A stretch of DNA of 64,000 nt from assembly GCF_000142805.1 (NCBI RefSeq), contig NC_013079.1:620001-684000 (forward strand), read 5' to 3'. Source of the stretch: Lachancea thermotolerans CBS 6340 (taxonomy: Eukaryota > Ascomycota > Saccharomycetes > Saccharomycetales > Saccharomycetaceae). Below are positions 39,489 to 48,800 of the stretch, piece by piece (within the stretch, counting starts at the first letter, position 1; each line of letters begins with the position of its first letter). The position numbers and the translations under genes were made by a program. The notes below the pieces were generated by a model. The model worked only from the letters and a program-made list of their open reading frames with translations. It ran no database searches and was not told the DNA's origin.

Positions 39489-42236
39489 ATGTTTGAGAAC
39501 AGCGACGGCAACCAAGTGCTGCGAAAACCCCTCAAACTTACCGTTGGGCCCAATATGTCCAAGGGCTCGTCACCTCCGAATACGGAATCCAATGGGCATC
39601 CAGAGCGAACATTACCGTCAATTAGGACTGCGAATAATAGCGGTAAAGAAGTTGCCATGTCCCCAAGCCCCATGGCAGATGACTCAGGATCTTTGAATGA
39701 TGATCTAGTGAGTGTCTATAGCAGTGCTAATAGGACTGAAAAATTTTTGTTCTCGTCAGGGCGTCTCAGTGTTGACAGCGCCTCTGTGCGGCGTAGCTTT
39801 GACTCCTCATCAGTATGGGGTAAACAGGGAAGACTTTATGCTCCAGGTAGTGAAATTCATAGCGGAAGCATGGAGTTTTCGCCGTTAGGTAACAATTCAA
39901 TCTATGAACTCGTCATGAATACCAGGCGGAAGAATTGGCTGAGACATCCTACTACTGACGAAATCCCACCTGTAGTGCTCAGTAAAGTTCACATCCCGGA
40001 GTCGTGGCGTGAAAGCACTAGTGTTTATGTCGACGAAATTAAACCCAGCTACGAAACCTTCGAGCGGACCAATAACTTAGAAACTATAAAGGGTTTTGGA
40101 AGGCTTCAACTTGATGAAATTGGCAGGGACGGGGAACTCTCAAATGGACAAAACGAGCCTGAAAATGGGCAATTTGTGCGCCAGGGAAACAAAGGTGCTC
40201 TAGACACAGTACCGCAGTTTTATTTTGATGAAAACTTCAAGCTAGATGATTCCCACACTTTCAGAGAAATTATTGATGACATCGACTTACAGCTGGATCA
40301 CCTGTACTCTGAGTCAAGCACCGATAGAGAGAGCTTCTATCAAGAGATAGAAGAGAGGCTGAGCTCCTACTTGGACTGTATCGAGACTCTTCTCGTTACT
40401 GAGATATCAAGGTCATCGAATAGCTTTTTCTTTGCTTTAGAAGATGTCGAGAAAATAGAATCGAAAGCTGCAAGTGCAGTAGAGAAACTCAGCAAACTAT
40501 CGCAAAAGCTGAAAGAGGCGGACAGTGAGCAGGTCCAAAGCCGAATTTCTATTTTAAAGAAAATGATTAGGAGAAAGAACGTCGAGAAGCTTGAGCAGGG
40601 GCTGCTGCAAGCTAAACTTATTCTTCAGCTTGTTGAAAATTGCAAGAACCTCTACAATAAAAGGAAGTTCGAAGACTGTTTAGACATGATAGGTCATGTT
40701 AACAACATGCTGAAGGGTGACGACGATAATGATCCATACGTACAAGACCTTACAAGGAAATGGCCGTATAAACTTTCGGACTTGGACTCTGCTGCAGCTT
40801 TTGCGAGTACAAAAGAGTATCTGGCTAATGCGTTGATTGAAATAGGCGGTTCATATTCCATTGATCTTTCTGACGTCCTGTTAAATGATATCAGGTCGAC
40901 TTATAATCCAGCAAACGAAATTCAGGGTATGGGATTAAAAGATACAAGCTCCAGTTTCTCGAAGAAAGACACCGAAAAAGACACAACGTTAGCCCAAACT
41001 ATCAAGCCATTAATAACAAACTTAATACGATGTGAAGAGCTTGCGAGTTCCTTCGAACTCTACAGCGAGAGGTTTATTGCGGAGTTGAAGGGAATAATTA
41101 AGGAGTTCCTACCAAAGTCTCAAGAATCAGATGGAAGCGCTGCTGACAGGTCGACAGACTCGAAAGCGCCGGGTAGCGGATCTAAACTGTCTCGGTTGTT
41201 AAGAGACATGACTCCTTCCGAGTTTCAGCAAATGGTAATCACAATTTTTGCACGAGAAGTTCAGGCATTCTGGAGGCTTTCTAGGCATCAGAAAATTCTG
41301 CTTGATGTTGGGCTCGGAGCGATCACGACGAAGCAGGGTAGTGGTGATTCAGCCTTGAGTAATGCAGTGCAATTAGATATTAACCCAGCATTCCACGAGG
41401 GAATAAGAACTGTCCAACTTCGAATGGGAAAGATAATAGCAGTGAGGAGAGATCTCAGCTGTAAATTAAGATACGACCACTTCCTGGAACTCTGTGGCAT
41501 TTGTTTCTGGTTTGACCGCGAATGTGAAACCATAACCGGCGAGTTTTTAACCAAATATCTGAGAGATGTTATGACAATGCAAATCAAGAACTACATCGCT
41601 TCACTGAACTCAAAAAACCTCCAAACCATACGGCACGGGATCGACGAAGAAAAATGGACACCATTCATAGTCGACAGCGACGTACAACGGGACGTTAATG
41701 ACATAGTAGCATGCGGCCATATGAGTCCCTCGAAATGGTTGAGTTTCATGGATTTAAGCATAAAGCCACCTGAAGAGGCTGAGCCAGAAAGTTCTTCAGG
41801 AACTTCTAAAGGCCACAAAAAATCGGTGGTAGTCAACGACAAAACCTTCGTAGCAAGCAATGCCCTTCTGACTACGATAGGTATGTTAAAGGGCGTCTTG
41901 GTGCTAGCAGTAAATTTGCCAACTCAGTTTTTATCAATCACAGAGAAAATGTGTTACGATTTGATAATGTACTTTAACGGGAGGGCAATGGCTTCGGTTT
42001 GCGGCCCAGACGGTACTCCTTCTACAAAGAACGGAAAAAATCTCAGCATACTGGGTGAGTCCCTTGATTGCTTGGCAGAGTTCGCAGTTATCGTTCAGAG
42101 CATCTATCAACGCTTGGGCAGCGGAAGTAAAGATTTTGAGCCACTCTCTCCCAGCGCTTACTCAAAACTTTTGCAAACCTTCCAGACATCATCAGACAAG
42201 CTATACCAGGCACATGCACCACCGCCACCAGTGTAG
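39489..42236 (+). CDS. VPS54: GARP tethering complex subunit Vps54
   Basis: Vps54 is part of the Golgi-associated retrograde protein complex (with Vps51, Vps52, Vps53), which tethers endosome-derived vesicles at the late Golgi. The 915-residue protein (S. cerevisiae 889) has a Ser-rich N-terminus and a helical/coiled-coil region at about 260-420, containing FREIIDDIDLQLDHLY and the family-like SYLDCIETLLVTEISRSS. The conserved C-terminal Vps54 domain follows (about 580-900). It ends in a Pro-rich tail. The start is the first ATG. In S. cerevisiae the next gene is NSI1 (REB1 paralogue); here a 6.5-kb island intervenes. Confidence 0.92.
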   Translation: MFENSDGNQVLRKPLKLTVGPNMSKGSSPPNTESNGHPERTLPSIRTANNSGKEVAMSPSPMADDSGSLNDDLVSVYSSANRTEKFLFSSGRLSVDSASVRRSFDSSSVWGKQGRLYAPGSEIHSGSMEFSPLGNNSIYELVMNTRRKNWLRHPTTDEIPPVVLSKVHIPESWRESTSVYVDEIKPSYETFERTNNLETIKGFGRLQLDEIGRDGELSNGQNEPENGQFVRQGNKGALDTVPQFYFDENFKLDDSHTFREIIDDIDLQLDHLYSESSTDRESFYQEIEERLSSYLDCIETLLVTEISRSSNSFFFALEDVEKIESKAASAVEKLSKLSQKLKEADSEQVQSRISILKKMIRRKNVEKLEQGLLQAKLILQLVENCKNLYNKRKFEDCLDMIGHVNNMLKGDDDNDPYVQDLTRKWPYKLSDLDSAAAFASTKEYLANALIEIGGSYSIDLSDVLLNDIRSTYNPANEIQGMGLKDTSSSFSKKDTEKDTTLAQTIKPLITNLIRCEELASSFELYSERFIAELKGIIKEFLPKSQESDGSAADRSTDSKAPGSGSKLSRLLRDMTPSEFQQMVITIFAREVQAFWRLSRHQKILLDVGLGAITTKQGSGDSALSNAVQLDINPAFHEGIRTVQLRMGKIIAVRRDLSCKLRYDHFLELCGICFWFDRECETITGEFLTKYLRDVMTMQIKNYIASLNSKNLQTIRHGIDEEKWTPFIVDSDVQRDVNDIVACGHMSPSKWLSFMDLSIKPPEEAEPESSSGTSKGHKKSVVVNDKTFVASNALLTTIGMLKGVLVLAVNLPTQFLSITEKMCYDLIMYFNGRAMASVCGPDGTPSTKNGKNLSILGESLDCLAEFAVIVQSIYQRLGSGSKDFEPLSPSAYSKLLQTFQTSSDKLYQAHAPPPPV

Positions 42237-43190
42237 GGCGCGAGGAAAGCACAACCGACGGTATCAACGATAATGCATTAAGACAGTTGGACAAAAGTGT
42301 TCCTCACACGTGCGTACTTGCCGCGTCACTCGCTCCTTCGATAACACATCAGCATGTTTGTACAAAAAGATACACAATAATATCTCCTTACGAGGCTATG
42401 TAGTTGATGTCTAGACGATATATAAACAAATCAAAATGCTGTGCATACTTAACGCCAAATAGTTACTTCAAACTGTGTTTACATTCCGTGTTCCGAAATT
42501 TCACATGGAGTCATGTTCCACCGGAGTTTTTTTTGTGGATTAATGTTTTAAAGGGGTACGCATACTTTTGATGGCAGGGGATGAAACCTACAGTTGAAGT
42601 TATATGTGAGTACAAACACAGTACTTCATATTAATCTATCGAGAGGCATCCCAGTTAGTCGAAAAACTATGCTTTGGAAATGTTCTTAAACTCTTGCGAA
42701 CTTATTTCTTTCTGGCAAAATTGTATGTATGCGCGAAGCTGACTGATCCTATCGACAGCGCGGCGCTTGAAAGTACATGGGATAGCTTAAAGGAAATGTT
42801 AGCTCGAGATAAGCAAAGTCCGACGCGGAAGTGCATAAGCGAACTCATGTTTTATTTTAGAGTCGCTCTATAGGCTGCCTAGAGCTCGCTTAACTTCTTT
42901 GGAGTCCCAGTTAGTACACGTCTCGTGTCCAGCGCGTCTCTTGAGTGGAGCAGTGCTAAGAATTGATCCCAGTCTCTATTACTGGCCCCGCTCTCCTCAA
43001 AGTTCTGCCAAACTTCGCCACAGGGCCAGCCAAACGTGTCACGTGTATCACTGAAGTGGACCCTGTTTCAACTGTCTACCAATGTTGCTAATTCGGAGCG
43101 CCACGACTCCCTTAAAGATACAACTGGCTACCGAAACTAAAGCGTCATTTTACTCGCGCCGAGGCCACTTCAGCTACTACGGTCCTGATT
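42237..43190. other. Left flank of the accessory island
   Basis: This is 954 bp without genes. A CACGTG at 43040-43045 lies 151 bp before the first DUF1963 gene. A CCGAAA sequence near 42495 was examined as a centromere element and rejected. Confidence 0.5.
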
Positions 43191-43970
43191 ATGAAGCAAG
43201 ATATTGAACTTCCCGCATTTTTTGAGGACTACAGAGCCGCTCTTGGGGAAACCATCAAGGAATGTGTTCATGTGAATACTGAGAGGGCATCCACAGGCAC
43301 ATTTGACAGCAAGTTTGGCGGGCACCCGTACTTTCCAAAAGGGGAGATGTATCCTGTGGATGAGAAAGGCAAACCCATGAGGCTGCTAGCACAGATCAAC
43401 TTTGAGCAGGTCCCACATATCAGGAATTATCCTAAGGCGGGCATTCTCCAGTTTTACTTAAGCCGCTTTGACAAGCACTATGGGTGTTCTTTTGGTAGAA
43501 GCATAGAGCAGAAAAACTATCGCGTTATTTTCTTTGATAACATTGAAACAGATGAGTCCAAATTACTGTCTGATTTCTCGTTCGCGAATGCCGACGAAGA
43601 ATTATTTCCCATCAAATCCGAGGGCAAGCTCACATTCACCAAAGACACCCAGATTATCACGGCAAATGACTTTCGTTTTGCGCCGCTGTTTGGCGCTGAA
43701 GATATTGAGGAGCACGATGATGAGCTCGAGCAGTACTTTGAAATGTATGACCCTTTTTCCCACCTTATCGGCGGTTATCCAAATTTTGTGCAATATGATC
43801 CTCGGGAGTATCACCACCCGGAACTGACAGAATTACTCCTACAGGTCGAATCGGACAACACTCTCGACATCATGTGGGGCGACTGCGGAGTGGCCAATTT
43901 CTTTATTTCGTTAAAGGATGTCAAAAACAAAAACTTTAGCAAGGTCTTGTATAACTGGGACTGCTCTTAA
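43191..43970 (+). CDS. DUF1963 (YwqG-type) protein, copy A
   Basis: The 259-residue protein belongs to the DUF1963/YwqG family, which is common in bacteria (B. subtilis YwqG is of similar length) and of unknown function. Family hallmarks are visible: SKFGGHPYFPKG near residue 42, KPMRLLAQINFEQVP (about 62-76), GILQFYLS, the central HLIGGYPNFVQYDPRE, and the C-terminal TELLLQVESD with IMWGDCGVANFFISLKD. No signal peptide or membrane segment is seen. Copy B, 272 bp downstream on the same strand, is about 60% identical by eye and exactly equal in length. S. cerevisiae has no homologue. Its position between VPS54 and REB1, adjacent in conserved order, marks it as an insertion, possibly from bacteria long ago; codon use is not obviously foreign. 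Confidence 0.88.
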   Translation: MKQDIELPAFFEDYRAALGETIKECVHVNTERASTGTFDSKFGGHPYFPKGEMYPVDEKGKPMRLLAQINFEQVPHIRNYPKAGILQFYLSRFDKHYGCSFGRSIEQKNYRVIFFDNIETDESKLLSDFSFANADEELFPIKSEGKLTFTKDTQIITANDFRFAPLFGAEDIEEHDDELEQYFEMYDPFSHLIGGYPNFVQYDPREYHHPELTELLLQVESDNTLDIMWGDCGVANFFISLKDVKNKNFSKVLYNWDCS

Positions 43971-44242
43971 GATTCTAGCGAAAAATCTACAAGTTTAGCA
44001 TGTAGCATAGCAGCTAAACATAGCAACCATAGTACTATGTTCCATGACAAGCATCGACCTTGGTAAAGTCCTCAAGACCCTGTCACGTGATAAACACTTC
44101 ATAAGCTAGGCTCGAACTGTCCGCCATTGTTGATCACGTTCGGATTCCAAAAAATCTTCAAAGGCACAGGCTAGTTCTGGAACTGCAGATCTGTTTCGTT
44201 GGCCCCAGGGTCCTGTTGATGATCGCCACTTTAGGGCCAAAC

Positions 44243-45022
44243 ATGAAGGAAAACTTTGAGCTGCCTGAGTACTTTGAGAAGCACAGGGCTGTTCTTAAAG
44301 ACACTATTAAGGAATGTGTCGATATACACGCTGAGAAAGCATCCACAGGAACCCTCGACAGCAAGTTCGGTGGGTGCCCATATTTTCCAAAGGGAATGGC
44401 ATACCCTCTGAACCAAGAAGGAAACCCCTTGAAGCTGCTAGCACAGATTAATTTCGAGCAGGTCCCACGACTGAACAACTATCCAGAGAAAGGCATTCTC
44501 CAGTTCTTCTTAGATCCATGCGACGAACTCTACGGGTGCTCCTTTGATGAAAATACAGAACAGAAAAACTTCCGCATCATTTACCATGAAGAGATTGAAA
44601 CGGACGAGTCCAAACTTCTGTCCGATTTCTCATTTGTGAAAGTCGAAGAGGAAATGTTCCCCATCGAGTCGGAGGCCAAGCTCATCTTCACCAAAGGCAC
44701 CCAGATCATGCCAGCGGGGGACTTCCGTTTCGATTCACTAATAGGCGCTGATGATAAATACGAGCATTACGCTGAGCTCGAGCGGTACTACGAGTTGTAC
44801 GGCTCTCTTTCCCACAAAATTGGCGGTTATCCAGGATTTACTCAGTTCGACCCCAGAGAGCACTATCATAAAGATCGGACTGAGTTGTTACTACAAGTTG
44901 ACTCGGACGATGCTATTGATATTATATGGGGTGACTGCGGGGTGGCCAACTTCTTCATCTCGGAGGAAGACCTCAAGAACAAAGACTTCAGCAAAGTTTT
45001 GTACAATTGGGACTGCTCTTGA
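44243..45022 (+). CDS. DUF1963 (YwqG-type) protein, copy B
   Basis: The 259-residue tandem paralogue of copy A starts MKENFELPEYF, and collinearity with copy A fixes the start at 44243; two upstream in-frame codons (TTG at 44216, ATG at 44219) would add 8-9 residues. The same hallmarks appear: SKFGGCPYFPKG, NPLKLLAQINFEQVP, KIGGYPGFTQFDPRE, TELLLQVDSD and IIWGDCGVANFFISEED, ending KVLYNWDCS as in copy A. Function is unknown. A GTCACGTG element lies 159 bp before the start, mirroring copy A. The pair's conserved catalytic-like residues and equal length suggest both are maintained by selection. Confidence 0.88.
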   Translation: MKENFELPEYFEKHRAVLKDTIKECVDIHAEKASTGTLDSKFGGCPYFPKGMAYPLNQEGNPLKLLAQINFEQVPRLNNYPEKGILQFFLDPCDELYGCSFDENTEQKNFRIIYHEEIETDESKLLSDFSFVKVEEEMFPIESEAKLIFTKGTQIMPAGDFRFDSLIGADDKYEHYAELERYYELYGSLSHKIGGYPGFTQFDPREHYHKDRTELLLQVDSDDAIDIIWGDCGVANFFISEEDLKNKDFSKVLYNWDCS

Positions 45023-45929
45023 ATTTCAGAGTAGCGGGTCGTATAAGGCATGCAACATCCCGCGTTGCGCCAGCGATCAACTAGTATTTCCTAGAATACC
45101 TCGCGTACGTTCTTAACCCGTTAGTAGACACTAGATACAATGCGTTCACCACTGCGACCCTATGTCGCAGAAAAGTGTAGTGTAATGAACACTTCACGTG
45201 GAAGATCTGGGCCAGGCATACTCCGTTGCGCTGACGGTAAACCTATCCCAGTGCGGACAAAAAGAGGTTGGGATGGGGAGCAAGGGGCAGAGTTCCTTGC
45301 TTGAAAATCACCATGGTCCTCATCGTTCCTCTATATAGATGTTGCAACCCAGAGCTTATTCATAGTCATGAACGGTCGTGACTTTATAAATAAACAAACA
45401 CTCAAGTGAACTTAACAGATCCTAACACCAGGAGCCAGACGCCAACATTTGTGGTACGCTAAAGTTCTTTACAACGCCCAAGGCACTTCAAGTACAAGAA
45501 GTTTGCATTGCGCTGCGCTTGCATGCTTATTTTTGGGGGATTGTCATGCTTGCGCATTGTTCCAGCAGCAACGACAGAATGCCCTAATACTGCTTGAGTG
45601 GGCCTTCGAATCCCGAGTTATCGTGAGCCATCGCACTGAGGTCACTACGGGATTAGCATCGTTCCAATACGTTGTTTACAAGCGCTGTTGTCCATGGCGC
45701 TTCTCATGCGCGGCGTCTCTTCGAACTGCTTCGCCATTGTCACATGGCTGGATCATGCGCTTTAGCGAAAGCCGCTGTGGAACAATGCCAAGCGAAGTTT
45801 CAGGCCTCCAACGGGCTGAATAGATCTGGGTGCAATAGAGAGCCATAGCCATGCTAAGTTTGTCCCCGAAGCTAACGGGCCGACACAAGGCGCATGCACA
45901 GCCTAGTTAGGACGTCGACGTTTCGTCCG
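45023..45929. other. Spacer between DUF1963 copy B and the decayed copy
   Basis: This is about 900 bp without a recognisable gene. A CACGTG lies at 45195-45200. A 124-codon frame (45449-45823) has no family resemblance. Confidence 0.5.
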
Positions 45930-46675
45930 CCTGCATGCTAGGAGGGGGTCAACGGCTCGTACGATAGCAAGCTTGGCGGGAATTCATGCCTCCTGGCTTC
46001 GCACGAGTGCCCACAAGACATGAAAGGAACCCCAATGAGATTGCTGACCCAGATCAATTTTGGCCAAACGCCCGCGCTGCAGGACCATCCAAGGTCCGGC
46101 TTGCAATTTTACCTGTCTGCAGACGACGCGCTGCATGGAGCGAACTTCAGCGCGCCAACTTCACAGAAAAACCTCCGCGTATACTAATTCGAGGACCCTT
46201 TGGTGACGAAAGCCAGCTGGTCACAGACTTCTCTTTTGTTCCTCTAAACAACTCGAGTTTTCCTCTGCAAGTCGAAGCTCAGCTGAACTTTCCTGGGGGC
46301 AATGAAGTCGTCCAAAGCCCGGCCAGTGGCCAAACAGATTTGCGCAAGGCGCGAACTTCGCCGCTCGAGTTGCCCCCAGCCCGTCCCCTGCTGTGTCACA
46401 AAATTGGCAGTAGTTCATCATTTGCTCAGTACGATCTTAGACCAAATGGCTACGCTGTGTTTGAGCCAGAAGATGAAAGCGTCAAAAATTACTTGAACTA
46501 CACGTACCTTCTTCTACAAGTTTACTCTAGCGATGATATCGCATGCTGTTGAGGCGACGGCGGCGTAGCCCATTTCTTCACCACGTACCAAGACCTCAAG
46601 AACAGAGACTTCAGCCGCGTGATGTACAACTTCGACGGGGACCCGCCAGCCGAAGAACATGATGGCGATATCTAG
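45930..46675 (+). pseudogene. Decayed third DUF1963 (YwqG-type) copy
   Basis: Pieces collinear with copies A and B are scattered over this interval in more than one frame: a GSYDSKLGG-like piece near 45954, MRLLTQINFGQ near 46031, a QFYLSADDALHGANF piece, SQLVTDFSFVPL near 46210, KIGSSSSFAQYDL near 46400, TYLLLQVYSSDD near 46505, and GGVAHFFTTYQDLKNRDFSRVMYNF near 46560-46635. Stop codons and frame changes separate them, so no full-length product is possible. The similarity is clearly lower than that between A and B. It is the third member of the array and indicates repeated duplication and loss. I cannot place its original 5' end. Confidence 0.8.
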
Positions 46676-47270
46676 TTTCCCGTCTGGCTTACCCCACGCG
46701 GATTTAGCTGCCTCGTACCAAGTAACCAGCAACCGTGGCGACAGCAGCAACGGCAGCTGTTCTGATGCTTCTTCATCTACCATGGAGACAATTTTCTAGA
46801 AGCAGACCTGGAAACAACTCTGGAAACAAGTGGGAAACAACTGAGAAATTTCAGGGTGCGGTCACGTTACGCATTGAATGTGATGGTTGCAGCTTCTGAA
46901 AATGTTGGTGTTAAGTAGGACTTTGAGACGGTTAGCTGTTTTTGGTTCCTGCCGTTGGGGAATTCTGGGGCATTTATGTTCTGCCGCAATGGAGCATCTT
47001 CAGCTATGCTGGCACAATTAACTGCGCTAAATCAGGCGGGATGATTTGAAAGCGCGCAGATCTCTAACTTGTTCACGCGCGACTGCCAGAGCTGGACGGG
47101 GATTTATCGCTTCAAGTTCTAGGTGGTACTGATTGTTTTACGTCGCGATCAGGGCGTATTTTAACGGTGCGCGGCGCTAGCATCGCCGCACACGTAATCC
47201 AAAAAAAAAAAGACATTTCCCTACTTTGAATGAAGCTTGGAGTAACTTTTCCTCGCCTAATATATCGCTA
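46676..47270. other. Intergenic region within the accessory island
   Basis: This is about 595 bp without a recognisable gene or relic. A short poly-A run lies near 47200-47212, before the next ORF. Confidence 0.5.
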
Positions 47271-47798
47271 ATGGTAATCTACGTGTCTGTTGAAGATATC
47301 ACCCAAGAAGACGTCTACGATTTTCTAGAGACGGAGTTGGAACAGCTCAATGAGGACACAGAACGTTTCGTTACAGGAGGCCTTGTGCACGAGGACTCGT
47401 ACACCACCGCCTATGACGCCATGCTGATCGCTAGGACGAGGGCTCTGGGGAAGATTTCGGATGAAGCTGCGGACCCCGAGTGTGGGGCGGACACCCCAGC
47501 ACAGGAAATTACAGATGTGGACCAATCCAGCGATCCGGCCGTCCCTTCGCCCTCTTCGATGCTCGCGAAGGCACACAAGCGAGCTCTCAAGCACACCGAG
47601 CGCGATGAGATGGACCGTGCAATAGCTGCGGGCGCGCTCGCATACCTGCACAACCTCGCAAAGCAGGGTTTCTTGCTTCGAGAGGGAGGCCCGGCATCTT
47701 TCCTTCTTGGGTATGTGTGGGTGGCTCCAGGACTGCCAGGTGGCCCCGGGGCTGCCCCCGAGAAAAGCGGGCCGGCAGAATCTGGCGGGGCCGAATGA
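47271..47798 (+). CDS. Hypothetical protein of the accessory island
   Basis: I do not recognise this 175-residue product. The first ~130 residues look like real protein: an acidic helical N-terminus (VEDITQEDVYDFLETELEQL) and a helical block with KAHKRALKHTERDEMDRAIAAG. The last ~28 residues are Gly/Pro/Ala-rich and look like translated non-coding DNA. An exact GTATGT donor motif sits at 47711-47716, at this change, so the gene may be spliced to a downstream exon that I cannot identify. The frame opens at 47226 only with TTG; 47271 is the first ATG. An antisense frame of similar length overlaps (47325-47939), which lowers certainty. It has no counterpart in conserved order. Confidence 0.4.
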   Translation: MVIYVSVEDITQEDVYDFLETELEQLNEDTERFVTGGLVHEDSYTTAYDAMLIARTRALGKISDEAADPECGADTPAQEITDVDQSSDPAVPSPSSMLAKAHKRALKHTERDEMDRAIAAGALAYLHNLAKQGFLLREGGPASFLLGYVWVAPGLPGGPGAAPEKSGPAESGGAE

Positions 47799-47822
47799 GC
47801 TTTCAAGTTGCGGATTCGAGAG

Positions 47823-47863
47823 GAGAGACGAGAAGAGGGTCGGAGGCGAGAGACGAGAAGAGG
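47823..47863 (+). repeat. 16-bp direct repeat, two copies 25 bp apart
   Basis: The sequence GAGAGACGAGAAGAGG occurs at 47823-47838 and again at 47848-47863. Confidence 0.85.
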
Positions 47864-48491
47864 ATCGAAGCCTGAAACTTGACTGCTTCGAACCTCCACC
47901 TGCAGATGCGCCAAACATTGTACGTAGAGAGCAGGGCAAGCTCTATATCACGTGCCCGTGCTATTTTACCGGAGAAATGCCACAAGGTCCACGCGGCTTC
48001 CAGCGCAACCCATTGCGACTACGTAGCGTCAGCTTACCCGCCAAACGACCTCGGCTAGATACTGCTCCCTTGAACCTGAAGGAAATTGAGAGCCAAAATA
48101 AACTTCTAGTCTTTATATCTTTATCTGCCGGGCGTGACAGCTATTTTTCTCCGGGCCACTTATATTTTTCCCCCAGTTCTATGGCTATTTTCCCATTTTA
48201 ACCCTCGCAAGCTACTTTCCAGGAACGCAAAAGGAGGAAGACAATAGGTATCGCTCCAGGATGATGAAGCTGTGAATCCATACAGCGGCGCGGTGTCCAC
48301 TTGGGGCGTCGCACGTCTCTTTGGCGCTTCAATCCCGAAACTGTGCTCTAACCGCCGAGCAAATAGCCGCCGACGCCACCCCCTGTCAGAGAAGCTTATC
48401 CAATCGTCAAAAACGATTCATATATCACATGACTGGACTCATATCACCGTCGTTAATGACATATACCATTTCTTTTCTGGGACGCTGTGGA

Positions 48492-48498
48492 TTACCCG
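48492..48498 (+). promoter_or_regulatory. Candidate Reb1 autoregulatory site
   Basis: TTACCCG followed by G is the Reb1 consensus. It lies about 300 bp before the REB1 ATG; another copy lies at 48034-48040. S. cerevisiae REB1 is known to be autoregulated through such sites. Confidence 0.6.
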
Positions 48499-48800
48499 GT
48501 GCTATATATTCTGTGGGCTTCTAGCGGAGCGAGGTGGCGACTTTGGTTTCGGTTTCCAATCAAAAAAAGCTTGACCCTCCCTTTCCACAAAGCAGGGCAA
48601 TCTCTTCCGAATTTTTGTTCCAGAGGGTCAACACTAGCACGCACGGCCTTACCCTGAGCTGAGTAGTCCGAAAAACAAGCGCGTAAGAAGCGGCTCCTGA
48701 CACATTGGTCTGGAGAAAGCTGCGACAAGAGCATATTACCCTGAACACAGAAACGTTTACGCCCGATTTAAGCGCGGCAGTGGCACACCTGGCTAGCGAG

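Larger units (their letters stand above)
47799..48800. other. Region upstream of REB1
   Basis: This contains a 16-bp direct repeat (47823-47838 and 47848-47863), TTACCCG heptamers at 48034-48040 and 48492-48498, and AT-rich TATA-like sequence (ctatatatt, 48502-48510). A plus-strand frame ending at 48201 has no family features. Confidence 0.55.

Noticed and set aside
42480-42510. Possible centromere element (TTCCGAAA near TCACATG)
   Set aside because: The flanking DNA is not AT-rich enough for CDEII, the element order is wrong, and conserved order puts this region away from the centromere.
47325-47939. 204-codon antisense frame over the island ORF
   Set aside because: It is Arg/Ser-rich and lacks motifs; the plus frame has better protein character, though neither is certain.
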